Program-made: the position numbers and the translations under genes
NCBI GenBank assembly: GCA_002437665.1
Contig: DJQW01000002.1
Span: forward strand, 186,001-250,000
Source: Alphaproteobacteria bacterium UBA6376
Lineage (GTDB): Bacteria > Pseudomonadota > Alphaproteobacteria > Rs-D84
DNA length: 64,000 nucleotides
Reading direction: 5' to 3'
Part shown: positions 17,050 to 24,884 of the stretch, one piece after another
Layout of the letters: the number at the start of each line of letters is the position of its first letter
Numbering within the stretch: the first letter of the stretch is position 1
The notes under the pieces: generated by a model
Databases searched by the model: none
Told to the model about the DNA's origin: nothing
Seen by the model: the letters and a program-made list of their open reading frames with translations, nothing else

Positions 17050-18090
17050 ATGCAACGCATACGTGATTTCTTGAAAAAACAAAAATACACCATCATTTGG
17101 ACGGTGTGTTATTTCTGCGTGGCATACGCCCTGTTCCGTATTTTATTTGGGTTTGATATGCTGTCGTACGCGCAATGGGCACGTTTGGCAAACGCACAAC
17201 TGCGCGGGTTCGCGGGTTTTGTCTTTGGCATAATGATTTTAACATTGTTGCCATTGTACGCATCAACAACCGCGATTATCGTACGCACGGGCGCGCCACT
17301 GTTCACAATCCCGCTGCCCACTTTTTTACGTCGTGCGCCGGCCGCCACGCCGGCCACAACCGATGCGCCCGCACCCGCCGACGACGCGCCAGCGGCGCGT
17401 CCCCTGCCCGACGGGTTGCCAATGGAATTACGCGCGGCATATTTGCGCGCACGCAGCAACGCCGGCCGCGAACAAATATCATCTGTGGACACACGCAGCG
17501 TCGACACCGCATCAAACATTCCACCGGCAATCGATACAAAATCCGCCATTGCGGAAATTATTGCGCCCACCGCACAACCCGCTGCACCCACACAACCAGA
17601 CACCATCGCGTCCGACAACGGCGCATTGCCATTGCCAACCGACTTTGATTTAGGCGACGAATTCGACGATATGGACACCGGAAACATTGCCGACATGGCC
17701 GCACCGGTATTTACAGAAATCAATTTTGATGATGTGCCCGCCACACCGGCCGCCACCGCGCCCGCCCAAAACGCATCAATTACCGAATACATGCACGACC
17801 ACGATATAAAGATTGTTGCAACCGATGGCGACATACTGATTACAGACAAATTGGCAATCGCCGTTCACGACGATCCGAATTTCTGGGTTGCCGAAGATGA
17901 AAATTGGTTTGCCGCCGGCAGTCAAAAAACATCACCAATTTTGGAACTGGTGCGCGCCGCCGAAAAACATAATGTCAAACCGGTTCTGTACATGGGCGCA
18001 ACGAATATTATGGACTTTGACCAGATGCGCGAAAAATGGACGGACGCCGGCATCACGGTTATCACCAGCCCAGACGAATTACCAGAATAA
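17050..18090 (+). CDS. Two-TM membrane protein with Pro/Ala linker and C-terminal soluble domain
   Basis: The product is 346 residues, family not recognised. Two hydrophobic helices near the N-terminus (about 13-35, IWTVCYFCVAYALFRILFG, and about 54-78, GFAGFVFGIMILTLLPLYAST) suggest an inner-membrane hairpin with both ends in the cytoplasm. A Pro/Ala/Thr-rich linker (about 95-240) leads to a compact C-terminal domain (about 245-346). That domain shows alternating beta/alpha pattern (IKIVATDGDILITDKLAIAV ... NVKPVLYMGATN ... GITVITSPDELP). The start at 17050 is set by the promoter, which leaves no room for a leader; an earlier in-frame codon at 16999 lies upstream of the -35 box. It ends at a terminator shared with the convergent gene. 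Confidence 0.6.
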   Translation: MQRIRDFLKKQKYTIIWTVCYFCVAYALFRILFGFDMLSYAQWARLANAQLRGFAGFVFGIMILTLLPLYASTTAIIVRTGAPLFTIPLPTFLRRAPAATPATTDAPAPADDAPAARPLPDGLPMELRAAYLRARSNAGREQISSVDTRSVDTASNIPPAIDTKSAIAEIIAPTAQPAAPTQPDTIASDNGALPLPTDFDLGDEFDDMDTGNIADMAAPVFTEINFDDVPATPAATAPAQNASITEYMHDHDIKIVATDGDILITDKLAIAVHDDPNFWVAEDENWFAAGSQKTSPILELVRAAEKHNVKPVLYMGATNIMDFDQMREKWTDAGITVITSPDELPE

Positions 18091-18093
18091 AAA

Positions 18094-18116
18094 ACGCCCA
18101 AACGGGCGTTTTTTAT
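18094..18116. terminator. Shared bidirectional terminator
   Basis: Hairpin ACGCCC-aaac-GGGCGT with T-runs on both sides, between the convergent two-TM gene and the 969-residue gene. Confidence 0.85.
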
Positions 18117-18123
18117 TTATTCA

Positions 18124-21033
18124 TCAGAACTGCGTATCAGTACATGTTTCAACTGGTTCATCCCATGTCTGACAATACTTATTGCCAATCCATGGGCGAC
18201 GTGTCTTGGTACAATTCTGAACACGCGTGCATTTATGACAATTCAGCGTATCCCATTCGAATGTTGCGGTTATCACCTCTTTGTAATTCCATTGGTTCAC
18301 CTGTTTTGTTCCAATCAGTTCACGCGAAACCGCGCCACCCGCATCACCGTTTGCATTACCAGACCCCGAACTGATACTCACCCCAGCAACTGCCATGCCA
18401 ACAGAACCAACAACACCAGTGAACGGCATTGCAACCGCAGCCGCCGCGATGGTGCTGGCCGTCAATATTTTTCCAAACGCGCCCGTTGGCGGATTTGCAC
18501 TGCGTGGCAACGCCGCGCCTTCGGCAAAACTGATACAGGCAACACGCGCAATTTCACGACGCGAATCCAATGAATTTTCGTTTTGCATTTCTGCAATACG
18601 TTCACCAATCGTTGCATAGTCCTGCAACATCTTGGTATTCAATTCATCATATTTGGCATAGTAATTTGCCTTGGCCTTCTTTAACGCGGACGCCGCAATT
18701 TTCATACGCATCTGTTGTGTCAGACCGGTAAAGCGCCCCTCGTCCGAACCAAACGACGTACGATTGCGAATTACCCCATCGTCCGTCTTGGTTGTGCGTG
18801 TCAAGCCCTGAACACGACGCCCCGTCATGCAATATTGAACGGTTGGGTCAGCCTCGATAGTGGCAATCGCATTATTGATGCCACGTTGCAAAACCGCCAG
18901 CTCAGATTTAACCTTATCTTTCTGGGCATCCGACATACCGGTTGTATCAATTTTTGCCAGATAATCATCCAACGACGACAATTTGCCATCATCATCAAAG
19001 TCGATATTTTCCCAATAAATCGTTCCATCCAAAACACCCGCCAGTGGTGTCACCGCACCCAGTTCGCCTGTTGTCGAACCGGCAACGCGTCCCAATTCAT
19101 TATCACGAATTTGCGACACATCTGTGCGGCAATTTGAATAGTCAATATTCATACTGTCGTCCGATGTGCTGTACTGGCAAATCTTGTATTCCAGCGAACG
19201 GCCACCCAGTCCGTCATCCAATGCCAGACCGTCACAATTTTCTGTATCACCACAAACCTTGACCATGGCTTCGTCTGCCGCGTTTTGGCATTGGGTCAAC
19301 ATGCTGTTATCAATATCCAACATGATACCTTGGGCAACACTGGACAGGTATTCATCCAAGTCAGATGTTTTGCCGTTATACTTTTCAACGCACGCCGTCA
19401 ACTTTTCCGTTGGGCACATACGCACGATGGTATCTGTGTCCAGACCAACGCACTGCGCGTAATCCTTGCCGCAACGATCCGTTGATTGCAGGCACTCTTT
19501 TACCTCCGTCGTGCAGGCGTCCGCACGCATTGATGCCAAACGTGCAACTACGTATTGCCATATCTGGGATTCTTCGGCCTTGGCCGCAGACGACGCATCA
19601 ATACCGCATGCATTCAATGGTATCTTGCACACGTTTAACATTGCCTCTGGCCGCGACAGGCACATATCATACGAACCGTCTGGATCATTTGGATCAATGG
19701 TATCTTTACATGCCTTTTGAAAGCATTCTGATATTGTGCCAATGCAGTTCTGGCGAATGTTGTTTTCTGCTATCAGTTCCGCACTCTTGACCTGGGGCGC
19801 AACCTCGCGCAAGAATGTGTCCCATACCTGGTCAGCAACCGCAACGCACTGTTTGGTAACGTTTTCGCACAATGGCTTTTTCGCATACAGTGTGTCATAC
19901 GTTGACGACGATATTTCTATCGTTGTTGTTGCACCCTTGATGGAATATGTTGTGGATTTACCACGGCGGCTCTTGTTCACGTTGGTATTATCAGACGCCG
20001 CAACAGATGCACAGTTGGCAAAGTCACTGCCGCAACCACCGGTGTTTATCATACACTTCTTGAACTCGGTCGTGCATTGACCCAAATCGTATTTGTTCGC
20101 ATTGCGATATTGTTCCAATGCCGCTTCGCGCATTGCCTGTTGCGCCGATGCCAGTTTGTTCGCACTGGCGTTTTTCTGCTGCTTCAAACTGTTTTCATAC
20201 GCACTGCAATCTGACTTTATCCGCTGCGAATACATCAGTTGCAACATCGACAATTCACTGCCACATTCAGGCATCTGGGCAACACAAATACTGTTCGCCG
20301 CGCGATACAGGGCGTCACCCGTCTTGCCATCAATGGAACTGGCCATGCTGTCCACCGACGACCAGATATCATCATCAGAATCATCAATCGTCGTATTCCA
20401 CAAATCCAAGTTCAATGACCGGCGCGCACTGGTTTTATTATTTTCTTTGTCCAACGCGTCAACCACAGAATTTACATTCGCCATTACCGCATCGGCGTCC
20501 GCACCCATTTCAATCTTTTCAACACCGACCGTCGCCATCTGGTACGATTGCTGGTCTAATTTTTCAATTTCCGCCAATACAGAATCCAATTCGGCATTTC
20601 TGTCACTGCAAATGCAACGTCCACCGTTGTCATTATCAATCATACAGAATGAATCCATGCATCCGTCGTATTTCTGCTGGCATGCCTCGCTGACCACGAC
20701 GTTCTTGGTCGCCGATGTAACCTTGGTTCCGCTACCTATAACCTTTTGCGTTGTGCCCGCACGTGCAACCACGGACGCTGTACCACTGGATGCAGACGTG
20801 CCACGCGAAACGGTTGTACGCCCCGTCGCCCCCGTGCGGCCCGATGATGTGCTGGTGGTTGCGGCCGCTGGCGTTGCACTGCGCGCAGATACCGCACTGC
20901 GTGCCGTGCTGGTCACCGTTTGGGTTGTGCCGGTCGTACCGGTGCGCGTGCCACGTGGGTTCGGTGCTTGCGCCGCATCAGCATTAGCAAACAATCCCAA
21001 CAAAACCGCAGAAAAAACAAAAACTCTCTTCAT
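18124..21033 (-). CDS. Very large secreted Cys-rich protein with repeated CG modules
   Basis: The 969-residue product has a signal peptide (1-21, ending ANADA-A). A Thr/Ser/Arg-rich low-complexity region follows (about 25-110). Then come about 45 Cys spread over 800 residues, with clear modules CTTEFKKCMINTGGCGSDFAN then C, and CTTEVKECLQSTDRCGKDYAQ then C. Coiled-coil-like helices occur around 130-160 and 560-680. A Gly/Ala/Ser-rich hydrophobic stretch (about 860-905) precedes a C-terminal Cys/Trp-rich tail (TLNCHKCTRVQNC). The start at 21033 has GGAAGGGG 9 nt upstream; a codon eight residues earlier lies on that site. It shares the CG module with the operon at 8922-14023 and probably works with it on the cell surface. 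Function unknown. Confidence 0.6.
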   Translation of the reverse strand: MKRVFVFSAVLLGLFANADAAQAPNPRGTRTGTTGTTQTVTSTARSAVSARSATPAAATTSTSSGRTGATGRTTVSRGTSASSGTASVVARAGTTQKVIGSGTKVTSATKNVVVSEACQQKYDGCMDSFCMIDNDNGGRCICSDRNAELDSVLAEIEKLDQQSYQMATVGVEKIEMGADADAVMANVNSVVDALDKENNKTSARRSLNLDLWNTTIDDSDDDIWSSVDSMASSIDGKTGDALYRAANSICVAQMPECGSELSMLQLMYSQRIKSDCSAYENSLKQQKNASANKLASAQQAMREAALEQYRNANKYDLGQCTTEFKKCMINTGGCGSDFANCASVAASDNTNVNKSRRGKSTTYSIKGATTTIEISSSTYDTLYAKKPLCENVTKQCVAVADQVWDTFLREVAPQVKSAELIAENNIRQNCIGTISECFQKACKDTIDPNDPDGSYDMCLSRPEAMLNVCKIPLNACGIDASSAAKAEESQIWQYVVARLASMRADACTTEVKECLQSTDRCGKDYAQCVGLDTDTIVRMCPTEKLTACVEKYNGKTSDLDEYLSSVAQGIMLDIDNSMLTQCQNAADEAMVKVCGDTENCDGLALDDGLGGRSLEYKICQYSTSDDSMNIDYSNCRTDVSQIRDNELGRVAGSTTGELGAVTPLAGVLDGTIYWENIDFDDDGKLSSLDDYLAKIDTTGMSDAQKDKVKSELAVLQRGINNAIATIEADPTVQYCMTGRRVQGLTRTTKTDDGVIRNRTSFGSDEGRFTGLTQQMRMKIAASALKKAKANYYAKYDELNTKMLQDYATIGERIAEMQNENSLDSRREIARVACISFAEGAALPRSANPPTGAFGKILTASTIAAAAVAMPFTGVVGSVGMAVAGVSISSGSGNANGDAGGAVSRELIGTKQVNQWNYKEVITATFEWDTLNCHKCTRVQNCTKTRRPWIGNKYCQTWDEPVETCTDTQF

Positions 21034-21131
21034 TACAGAAAACCCCTTCCTATTCATGCAATTTTAACACATAACGGCGTCTAAAAAAAGAGCATTTTTC
21101 CAACAGATATGAAAAAATTGCACCCCAAACA

Positions 21132-21161
21132 TTGACAATTTTATTTTTTGTATTATATAAT
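21132..21161 (+). promoter_or_regulatory. Promoter of the DUF3419-like gene
   Basis: A -35 box TTGACA (21132-21137), an 18-nt spacer and a -10 box TATAAT (21156-21161), 35 nt before the ATG at 21196. Confidence 0.75.
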
Positions 21162-21195
21162 AATGGGTAAAAGACAAACAGAGGGAATCTATCAC

Positions 21196-21942
21196 ATGAA
21201 CAAAGAATTTTTATCCGCATACACAATCACGAATGAAAATTGGCGTTGGGCACGCGCCCAGACCGCCGGTGCGCAAAACGTTCTGACCGTCGCAGGCAGT
21301 GGTGACCAAGCACTGACATACAAATTGACCGGCGCGCAAAATGTCGACACATACGATATCACAAAATGCGCACATATGATTCAGGACATCAAGACAACCG
21401 CAATTCAAATGATGCCACGCGACCAGTACACGCAACTGATGCGCGAATTGCACTATGCATACAAACCAATCGGCTTGGTCAGCTTGTCGCACATTATGGA
21501 AAATATGCCCGCCGCGACCGTCACCGAAATGCGTGCCAATGCGGACAAGGTTGATTTTGGCGCGGGTTGTCCGATTGATTCTTACCCCGAAAATCAGTTC
21601 ACGGATGCAGAATACGCAAAACTGAAAACACTGGTGACCCAGCCATTTAATTTCATCAACAGCGATATTGCAAACCTGCACGCGAAATTGACCACAGAAT
21701 ACGACCTGATTGACATATCAAACATATTTGACTATGGCATGGACGGCACAACACAGGCAAACATTCTGGGCAGCCTGATAAAGCATGTCCGCATTGGTGG
21801 GCGTATTGTGTACCTGCCCCAGATGCCACGTTACAAATACGACGGCGTCCGTATTCATACACACGGCATGACACTGGAGCACGAAAAGACACTTGAACCA
21901 GCGCACGGCATCGACATGGTTATGTTCCAGCGCACACGATAA
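21196..21942 (+). CDS. SAM-binding protein, DUF3419/BtaA-like
   Basis: The 248-residue product is cytoplasmic and Rossmann-like. NVLTVAGSGDQALTYKLTG (about residues 29-47), followed by a family-typical D-x-x-x-C/L-A segment (VDTYDITKCAHMIQDIKTTAI), matches the DUF3419 group that includes BtaA, an S-adenosylmethionine:diacylglycerol aminocarboxypropyl transferase of betaine lipid synthesis. The later segment (YDLIDISNIFDYG ... IGGRIVYLPQMPR) fits a methyltransferase-like core. Whether it really makes a lipid cannot be told; related proteins have no known substrate and no BtaB-like partner is nearby. The start at 21196 has GAGGG 10 nt upstream. A single-gene unit with its own promoter and terminator. 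Confidence 0.6.
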   Translation: MNKEFLSAYTITNENWRWARAQTAGAQNVLTVAGSGDQALTYKLTGAQNVDTYDITKCAHMIQDIKTTAIQMMPRDQYTQLMRELHYAYKPIGLVSLSHIMENMPAATVTEMRANADKVDFGAGCPIDSYPENQFTDAEYAKLKTLVTQPFNFINSDIANLHAKLTTEYDLIDISNIFDYGMDGTTQANILGSLIKHVRIGGRIVYLPQMPRYKYDGVRIHTHGMTLEHEKTLEPAHGIDMVMFQRTR

Positions 21943-21967
21943 AAAACGCCCACATGGGCGTTTTTTT
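21943..21967 (+). terminator. Terminator after the DUF3419-like gene
   Basis: Hairpin CGCCC-acat-GGGCG followed by seven T. Confidence 0.9.
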
Positions 21968-22200
21968 AGAGCATAGATAATAGAGAATAGATAATAGATC
22001 TTGTGCGCCAATGGCGCAAGTTATTTACTGGATTGCCACGCTACGCTCGCAATGACAAGGGTGCTAGTAGTTGGTAAAAACGAATTGCTTTTTTATAAAG
22101 GGTATTCTAGCTCTTTTGCCATTGCGAGGAATGAAATGACGAAGCAATCCAGTAGATAATAATGTTGCGCAGCACATCTGTGTCGCCTGCGATGCGGCTC
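21968..22200. repeat. Palindromic repeat mosaic
   Basis: 14-nt units of the GAGCATAGATAATA type touch the terminator T-run (21968-21998). Then come a GTGCGCC..GGCGCA hairpin, an ACTGGATTGCC...GCAATGACA unit at about 22023-22060, and its inverse TGCGAGG...GCAATCCAGT at about 22120-22155. No gene is seen. Confidence 0.65.
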
Positions 22201-22253
22201 TGCTTACAATAAAAACTATATCACTTTATCACTCTCTCACTTTATCACTAAAA

Positions 22254-22272
22254 ACCCGCCCATTGGGCGGGT
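22254..22272 (-). terminator. Terminator of the rpoA-rplQ unit
   Basis: Minus-strand hairpin ACCCGCCC/GGGCGGGT followed by TTTT, beyond two long hairpins downstream of rplQ. Confidence 0.75.
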
Positions 22273-22274
22273 AT

Positions 22275-22376
22275 AAAATAAATTGTGTGTGGTTATTGGA
22301 AGTGATTGACGGTTCGCAGTGTAGTTGACCTACATAAGAACCGGCAATCGCGACAAGAGCCCACAGAATTTATTTT
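22275..22376 (-). repeat. Alpha-operon long hairpin, copy 1
   Basis: An imperfect hairpin of about 100 nt. The outer arms are AAAATAAATT / AATTTATTTT, with inner stems GATTG/CAATC, CGGTTC/GAACCG and TGTAG/CTACA closing the loop TTGAC (plus strand). It is the same architecture as copies at 22379, 23157, 28597 and 29146. Confidence 0.7.
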
Positions 22377-22378
22377 AG

Positions 22379-22485
22379 AAAATTATCAGAACATGCCAGA
22401 TGGTGCTGTTTAGTGGTGTCGTAGTGTAGTTGACCTACATGAGACACCATCTAAACGCACCAGATGGCGTGCTATGGTAATTTTA
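22379..22485 (-). repeat. Alpha-operon long hairpin, copy 2, starting at the rplQ stop
   Basis: The outer arms are AAAATTA / TAATTTT, and the right arm includes the rplQ stop codon. Inner stems GTTTAG/CTAAAC, GGTGTC/GACACC and TGTAG/CTACA close loop TTGAC. The stem sequences differ from copy 1 while pairing is kept. Confidence 0.7.
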
Positions 22486-23031
22486 TTTGCCGGTTGCGCG
22501 GCGTTTCACTGCAACAGTTTTCGTCGCTGTCGATGCTTTCGCGGCCTTTGGGGCTTCTTTTGGGGCCTTGACGGCTGTTTTTTCGGCCTTGGCCTTTTTT
22601 GCAGGTTCTGCGTCTGTTGCTGTTTTTTCCGCGGCGTCGGCTGGTTTTACAACCTTTTTCGCGTTTTCATCACGATCAACCAATTCGATAATCGCCATTG
22701 GTGCAGCATCACCATAACGGAAACCCGCCTTTAATACGCGAGTATAGCCGCCTGGGCGTTTGGCATAGCGTGGGCCCAAAACTGTGAACAGTTTTTTAAC
22801 TGTGACATCGGACGCATTGCCCAATTCTGCTGCGGTCAAACGACGGTTGGCAACCGTGTCATTCTTTGCGCGAGTAATCAGTTTTTCAACAACACTGCGC
22901 AAATCTTTTGCCTTTGGCAAAGTAGTTTTAATTTGTTCTTTTTCAATCAAGTTCTTCGCCAAGCCAGCCATCAGTGCTTTGCGTGCGTTTGTGTCGCGAT
23001 TGAATGTGCGACCTGCTTTTGCGTGTCTCAT
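22483..23031 (-). CDS. rplQ: Ribosomal protein bL17 with long Lys/Ala tail
   Basis: The 182-residue bL17 binds 23S rRNA near the exit-tunnel region of the large subunit. The N-terminus (MRHAKAGRTFNRD) and the core (RRLTAAELGN ... LFTVLGPRYAKRPGGYTRVLK) are diagnostic. The core ends at about residue 120. The rest is a low-complexity Lys/Ala/Thr/Val tail, longer than in most bacteria but common in Alphaproteobacteria. It follows rpoA and is the last gene of the unit. About 230 nt separate it from rpoA, filled by a long hairpin. Confidence 0.97.
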   Translation of the reverse strand: MRHAKAGRTFNRDTNARKALMAGLAKNLIEKEQIKTTLPKAKDLRSVVEKLITRAKNDTVANRRLTAAELGNASDVTVKKLFTVLGPRYAKRPGGYTRVLKAGFRYGDAAPMAIIELVDRDENAKKVVKPADAAEKTATDAEPAKKAKAEKTAVKAPKEAPKAAKASTATKTVAVKRRATGK

Positions 23032-23156
23032 CAGATTACTCCTTTATTTTTGCTTCTGCCCCAGAACACTGGGGATTGTTGAGACGCCACACCCTGATTT
23101 TCACCAGCAATGTGGGATTTGCACCAAGAGAAAAAACAATTCTCCTAGCATATCGA

Positions 23157-23262
23157 GAAAATAAATTGTGTGAGGCGCATGGCAGCGTTCATTTCAGTTC
23201 CGACGTGTATTAGACATACACGAGGAACTGTGAACGCCACAGGCGTCCACAGAATTTATTTT
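23157..23262 (-). repeat. Alpha-operon long hairpin, copy 3, between rpoA and rplQ
   Basis: Arms AAAATAAATT / AATTTATTTT begin at the rpoA stop codon. Inner stems CGTTCA/TGAACG, AGTTCC/GGAACT and GTGTAT/ATACAC close loop TAGAC. Confidence 0.7.
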
Positions 23263-24289
23263 ATTTGTAGGGGTCTTCGTACTTTTTGGCCAACTCCGCA
23301 ATATTTTCAGGTGGCCAACCCGGTACTTCCATACCCAAGCCCAGACCCATGGCTTCCAACTGAACCTTGATTTCGTTCAAGGACTTGCGGCCAAAGTTCG
23401 GGGTTTTCAACATGTCGGCTTCGGTCTTTTGAACCAATTCGCCCAACCAGTTGATTTTGTCGTTCTTCAAACAGTTGTTTGCACGAACAGACAATTCCAA
23501 TTCGTCAACATGCTTTAACAATTTTGGATCAAATGGCAATGCATCCTTGGCCTTTTCTTCTTCGGCTGGGGCATTGACCTGTGCTGGATCTTCGAAATTG
23601 ATAAAGACAACCAGTTGGTCTGTCAAAATACGCGCAGCAAATGCGATTGCATCTTCGGGCGAAACAGAACCGTTGGTTTTGACGGTCATTTCCAATTTGT
23701 CGTAATCTGTTGACTGACCAACACGTGTTTCAGAAACAGCAGTCGCGACATTCAAAATTGGCGAAAAGATGGAATCAACAGGAATCACGCCCAGTGGCAG
23801 TCCGTCTGCGTGTGCAGATGCCGGAACATAACCACGGCCGGTCGCCAATGTGATTTCCATATCCAAATTTGCATTCTTGTCCAGTGTGCAGATTTCAACG
23901 TCTTTGTTCATCACTTCGACACTGCCAGATGTTTCAATCATGCCCGCGGTAACAACGGCTGGCCCTTTGACTTTCAGGGTTGCCTTGTGCTGACCTTCGG
24001 TCAATGCTTTGAAATAAACACCTTTCAGGTTCAAGATGATGTCTGTGATGTCTTCGCGAACACCCTGCAAGCTGGAAAATTCGTGCTGAACACCGTCAAT
24101 CTTGATATAGATTGGCGCGCAGCCCTGCAATGACGACAACAGTACGCGACGCAACGCCGTACCCAATGTCAGTCCAAATCCCTTTTCCAATGGTTCGGCA
24201 ACCAGTTTTGCCAAATTTGGGTTATGTTCGTCAACCGTGATATTCAGCTTTTTCGGCTTTATCAGGGTCATCCAGTTCTTTTCAATCAT
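23261..24289 (-). CDS. rpoA: RNA polymerase alpha subunit
   Basis: The 342-residue product dimerises to begin assembly of RNA polymerase. Its N-terminal domain (about 1-235; EPLEKGFGLTLGTALRRVLLS is the classic dimer motif region) contacts beta and beta-prime. The C-terminal domain (about 255-330; LELSVRANNCLKND and TPNFGRKSLNEIK) contacts UP elements and activators. The start at 24289 has AAAGGGAAA upstream; a codon 33 residues earlier gives an unrelated leader. In most bacteria it is co-transcribed with rpsM-rpsK. Here a block of about 4.3 kb separates them and a promoter of its own lies at 24360-24388. Confidence 0.98.
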   Translation of the reverse strand: MIEKNWMTLIKPKKLNITVDEHNPNLAKLVAEPLEKGFGLTLGTALRRVLLSSLQGCAPIYIKIDGVQHEFSSLQGVREDITDIILNLKGVYFKALTEGQHKATLKVKGPAVVTAGMIETSGSVEVMNKDVEICTLDKNANLDMEITLATGRGYVPASAHADGLPLGVIPVDSIFSPILNVATAVSETRVGQSTDYDKLEMTVKTNGSVSPEDAIAFAARILTDQLVVFINFEDPAQVNAPAEEEKAKDALPFDPKLLKHVDELELSVRANNCLKNDKINWLGELVQKTEADMLKTPNFGRKSLNEIKVQLEAMGLGLGMEVPGWPPENIAELAKKYEDPYK

Positions 24290-24359
24290 ATGATTTTCCC
24301 TTTGGTTTAGTTTATTATTTTCACCATTCGGTTGCGCAAAATTTCTTTCACGCGTGCGT

Positions 24360-24388
24360 ATTCTATACCCAGCCCCCAAAAAAGTCAA
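24360..24388 (-). promoter_or_regulatory. Promoter of rpoA-rplQ
   Basis: On the minus strand, -35 TTGACT (24388-24383), a 17-nt spacer and -10 TAGAAT (24365-24360), 70 nt before the rpoA start. This explains how rpoA is expressed after being cut off from rpsK. Confidence 0.65.
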
Positions 24389-24432
24389 TTATTTATTAGA
24401 ATTTTCAATATGCTGCCGCCCCTTAAAAACAG

Positions 24433-24461
24433 TTGACATATGGCGCGGGCCACCGTATATT
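24433..24461 (+). promoter_or_regulatory. Promoter of the small secreted protein gene
   Basis: -35 TTGACA (24433-24438), a 17-nt spacer and -10 TATATT (24456-24461), 29 nt before the ATG at 24491. Divergent from the rpoA promoter. Confidence 0.75.
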
Positions 24462-24490
24462 TCATGTCATAAATAACACAGGATTTTAAC

Positions 24491-24856
24491 ATGAAGCGTA
24501 TCGCAATTTTTGGCATCTTTGCCGCAATTCTGACCGCCGGCGCACACGCGTGCCCGTGCAGCGAAACAACAACCGAAACAACGTATGAATCTGTTCAGGT
24601 AAATACCGTTGAATATACCGATGACGCGTATGCCGCGCCAGCCGCCACCACAAAACCTGCGCGCGTTGGCACACCATGCGCACGAGTAAAATCGTCCGCG
24701 GATTTGGGTCGTGGTTGCGCCCGTCGCGCACCCGCGATGCGTCCAATTCGCGTTAAAAAGTACACAGAGGTTATTGACCATTACCAAGAATATAAACCAG
24801 TTGTACAATATGTACCCGCCGGCACGCACACCACCCGTCGCGTGATTGAATATTAA
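24491..24856 (+). CDS. Small secreted protein with four Cys
   Basis: The product is 121 residues, family not recognised. A signal peptide of about 20 residues (MKRIAIFGIFAAILTAGAHA) is followed by CPC, a Thr/Glu/Val-rich stretch, two further Cys (PCARVK, GCARRA) and a Tyr/Val-rich C-terminus (YQEYKPVVQYVPAG). The mature protein is small and probably oxidised in the periplasm. RBS AGGA lies 8 nt before the ATG. It has its own promoter and a terminator shared with the convergent DUF262 gene. Its composition matches the local genome, unlike the DUF262 gene. Confidence 0.65.
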   Translation: MKRIAIFGIFAAILTAGAHACPCSETTTETTYESVQVNTVEYTDDAYAAPAATTKPARVGTPCARVKSSADLGRGCARRAPAMRPIRVKKYTEVIDHYQEYKPVVQYVPAGTHTTRRVIEY

Positions 24857-24857
24857 A

Positions 24858-24884
24858 AAACCGCCCCTCTGGGGCGATTTTTTA
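24858..24884. terminator. Shared terminator, small secreted gene and DUF262 gene
   Basis: Hairpin CGCCCC-tct-GGGGCG flanked by A6 and T6, so it can act on both strands. Confidence 0.85.
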
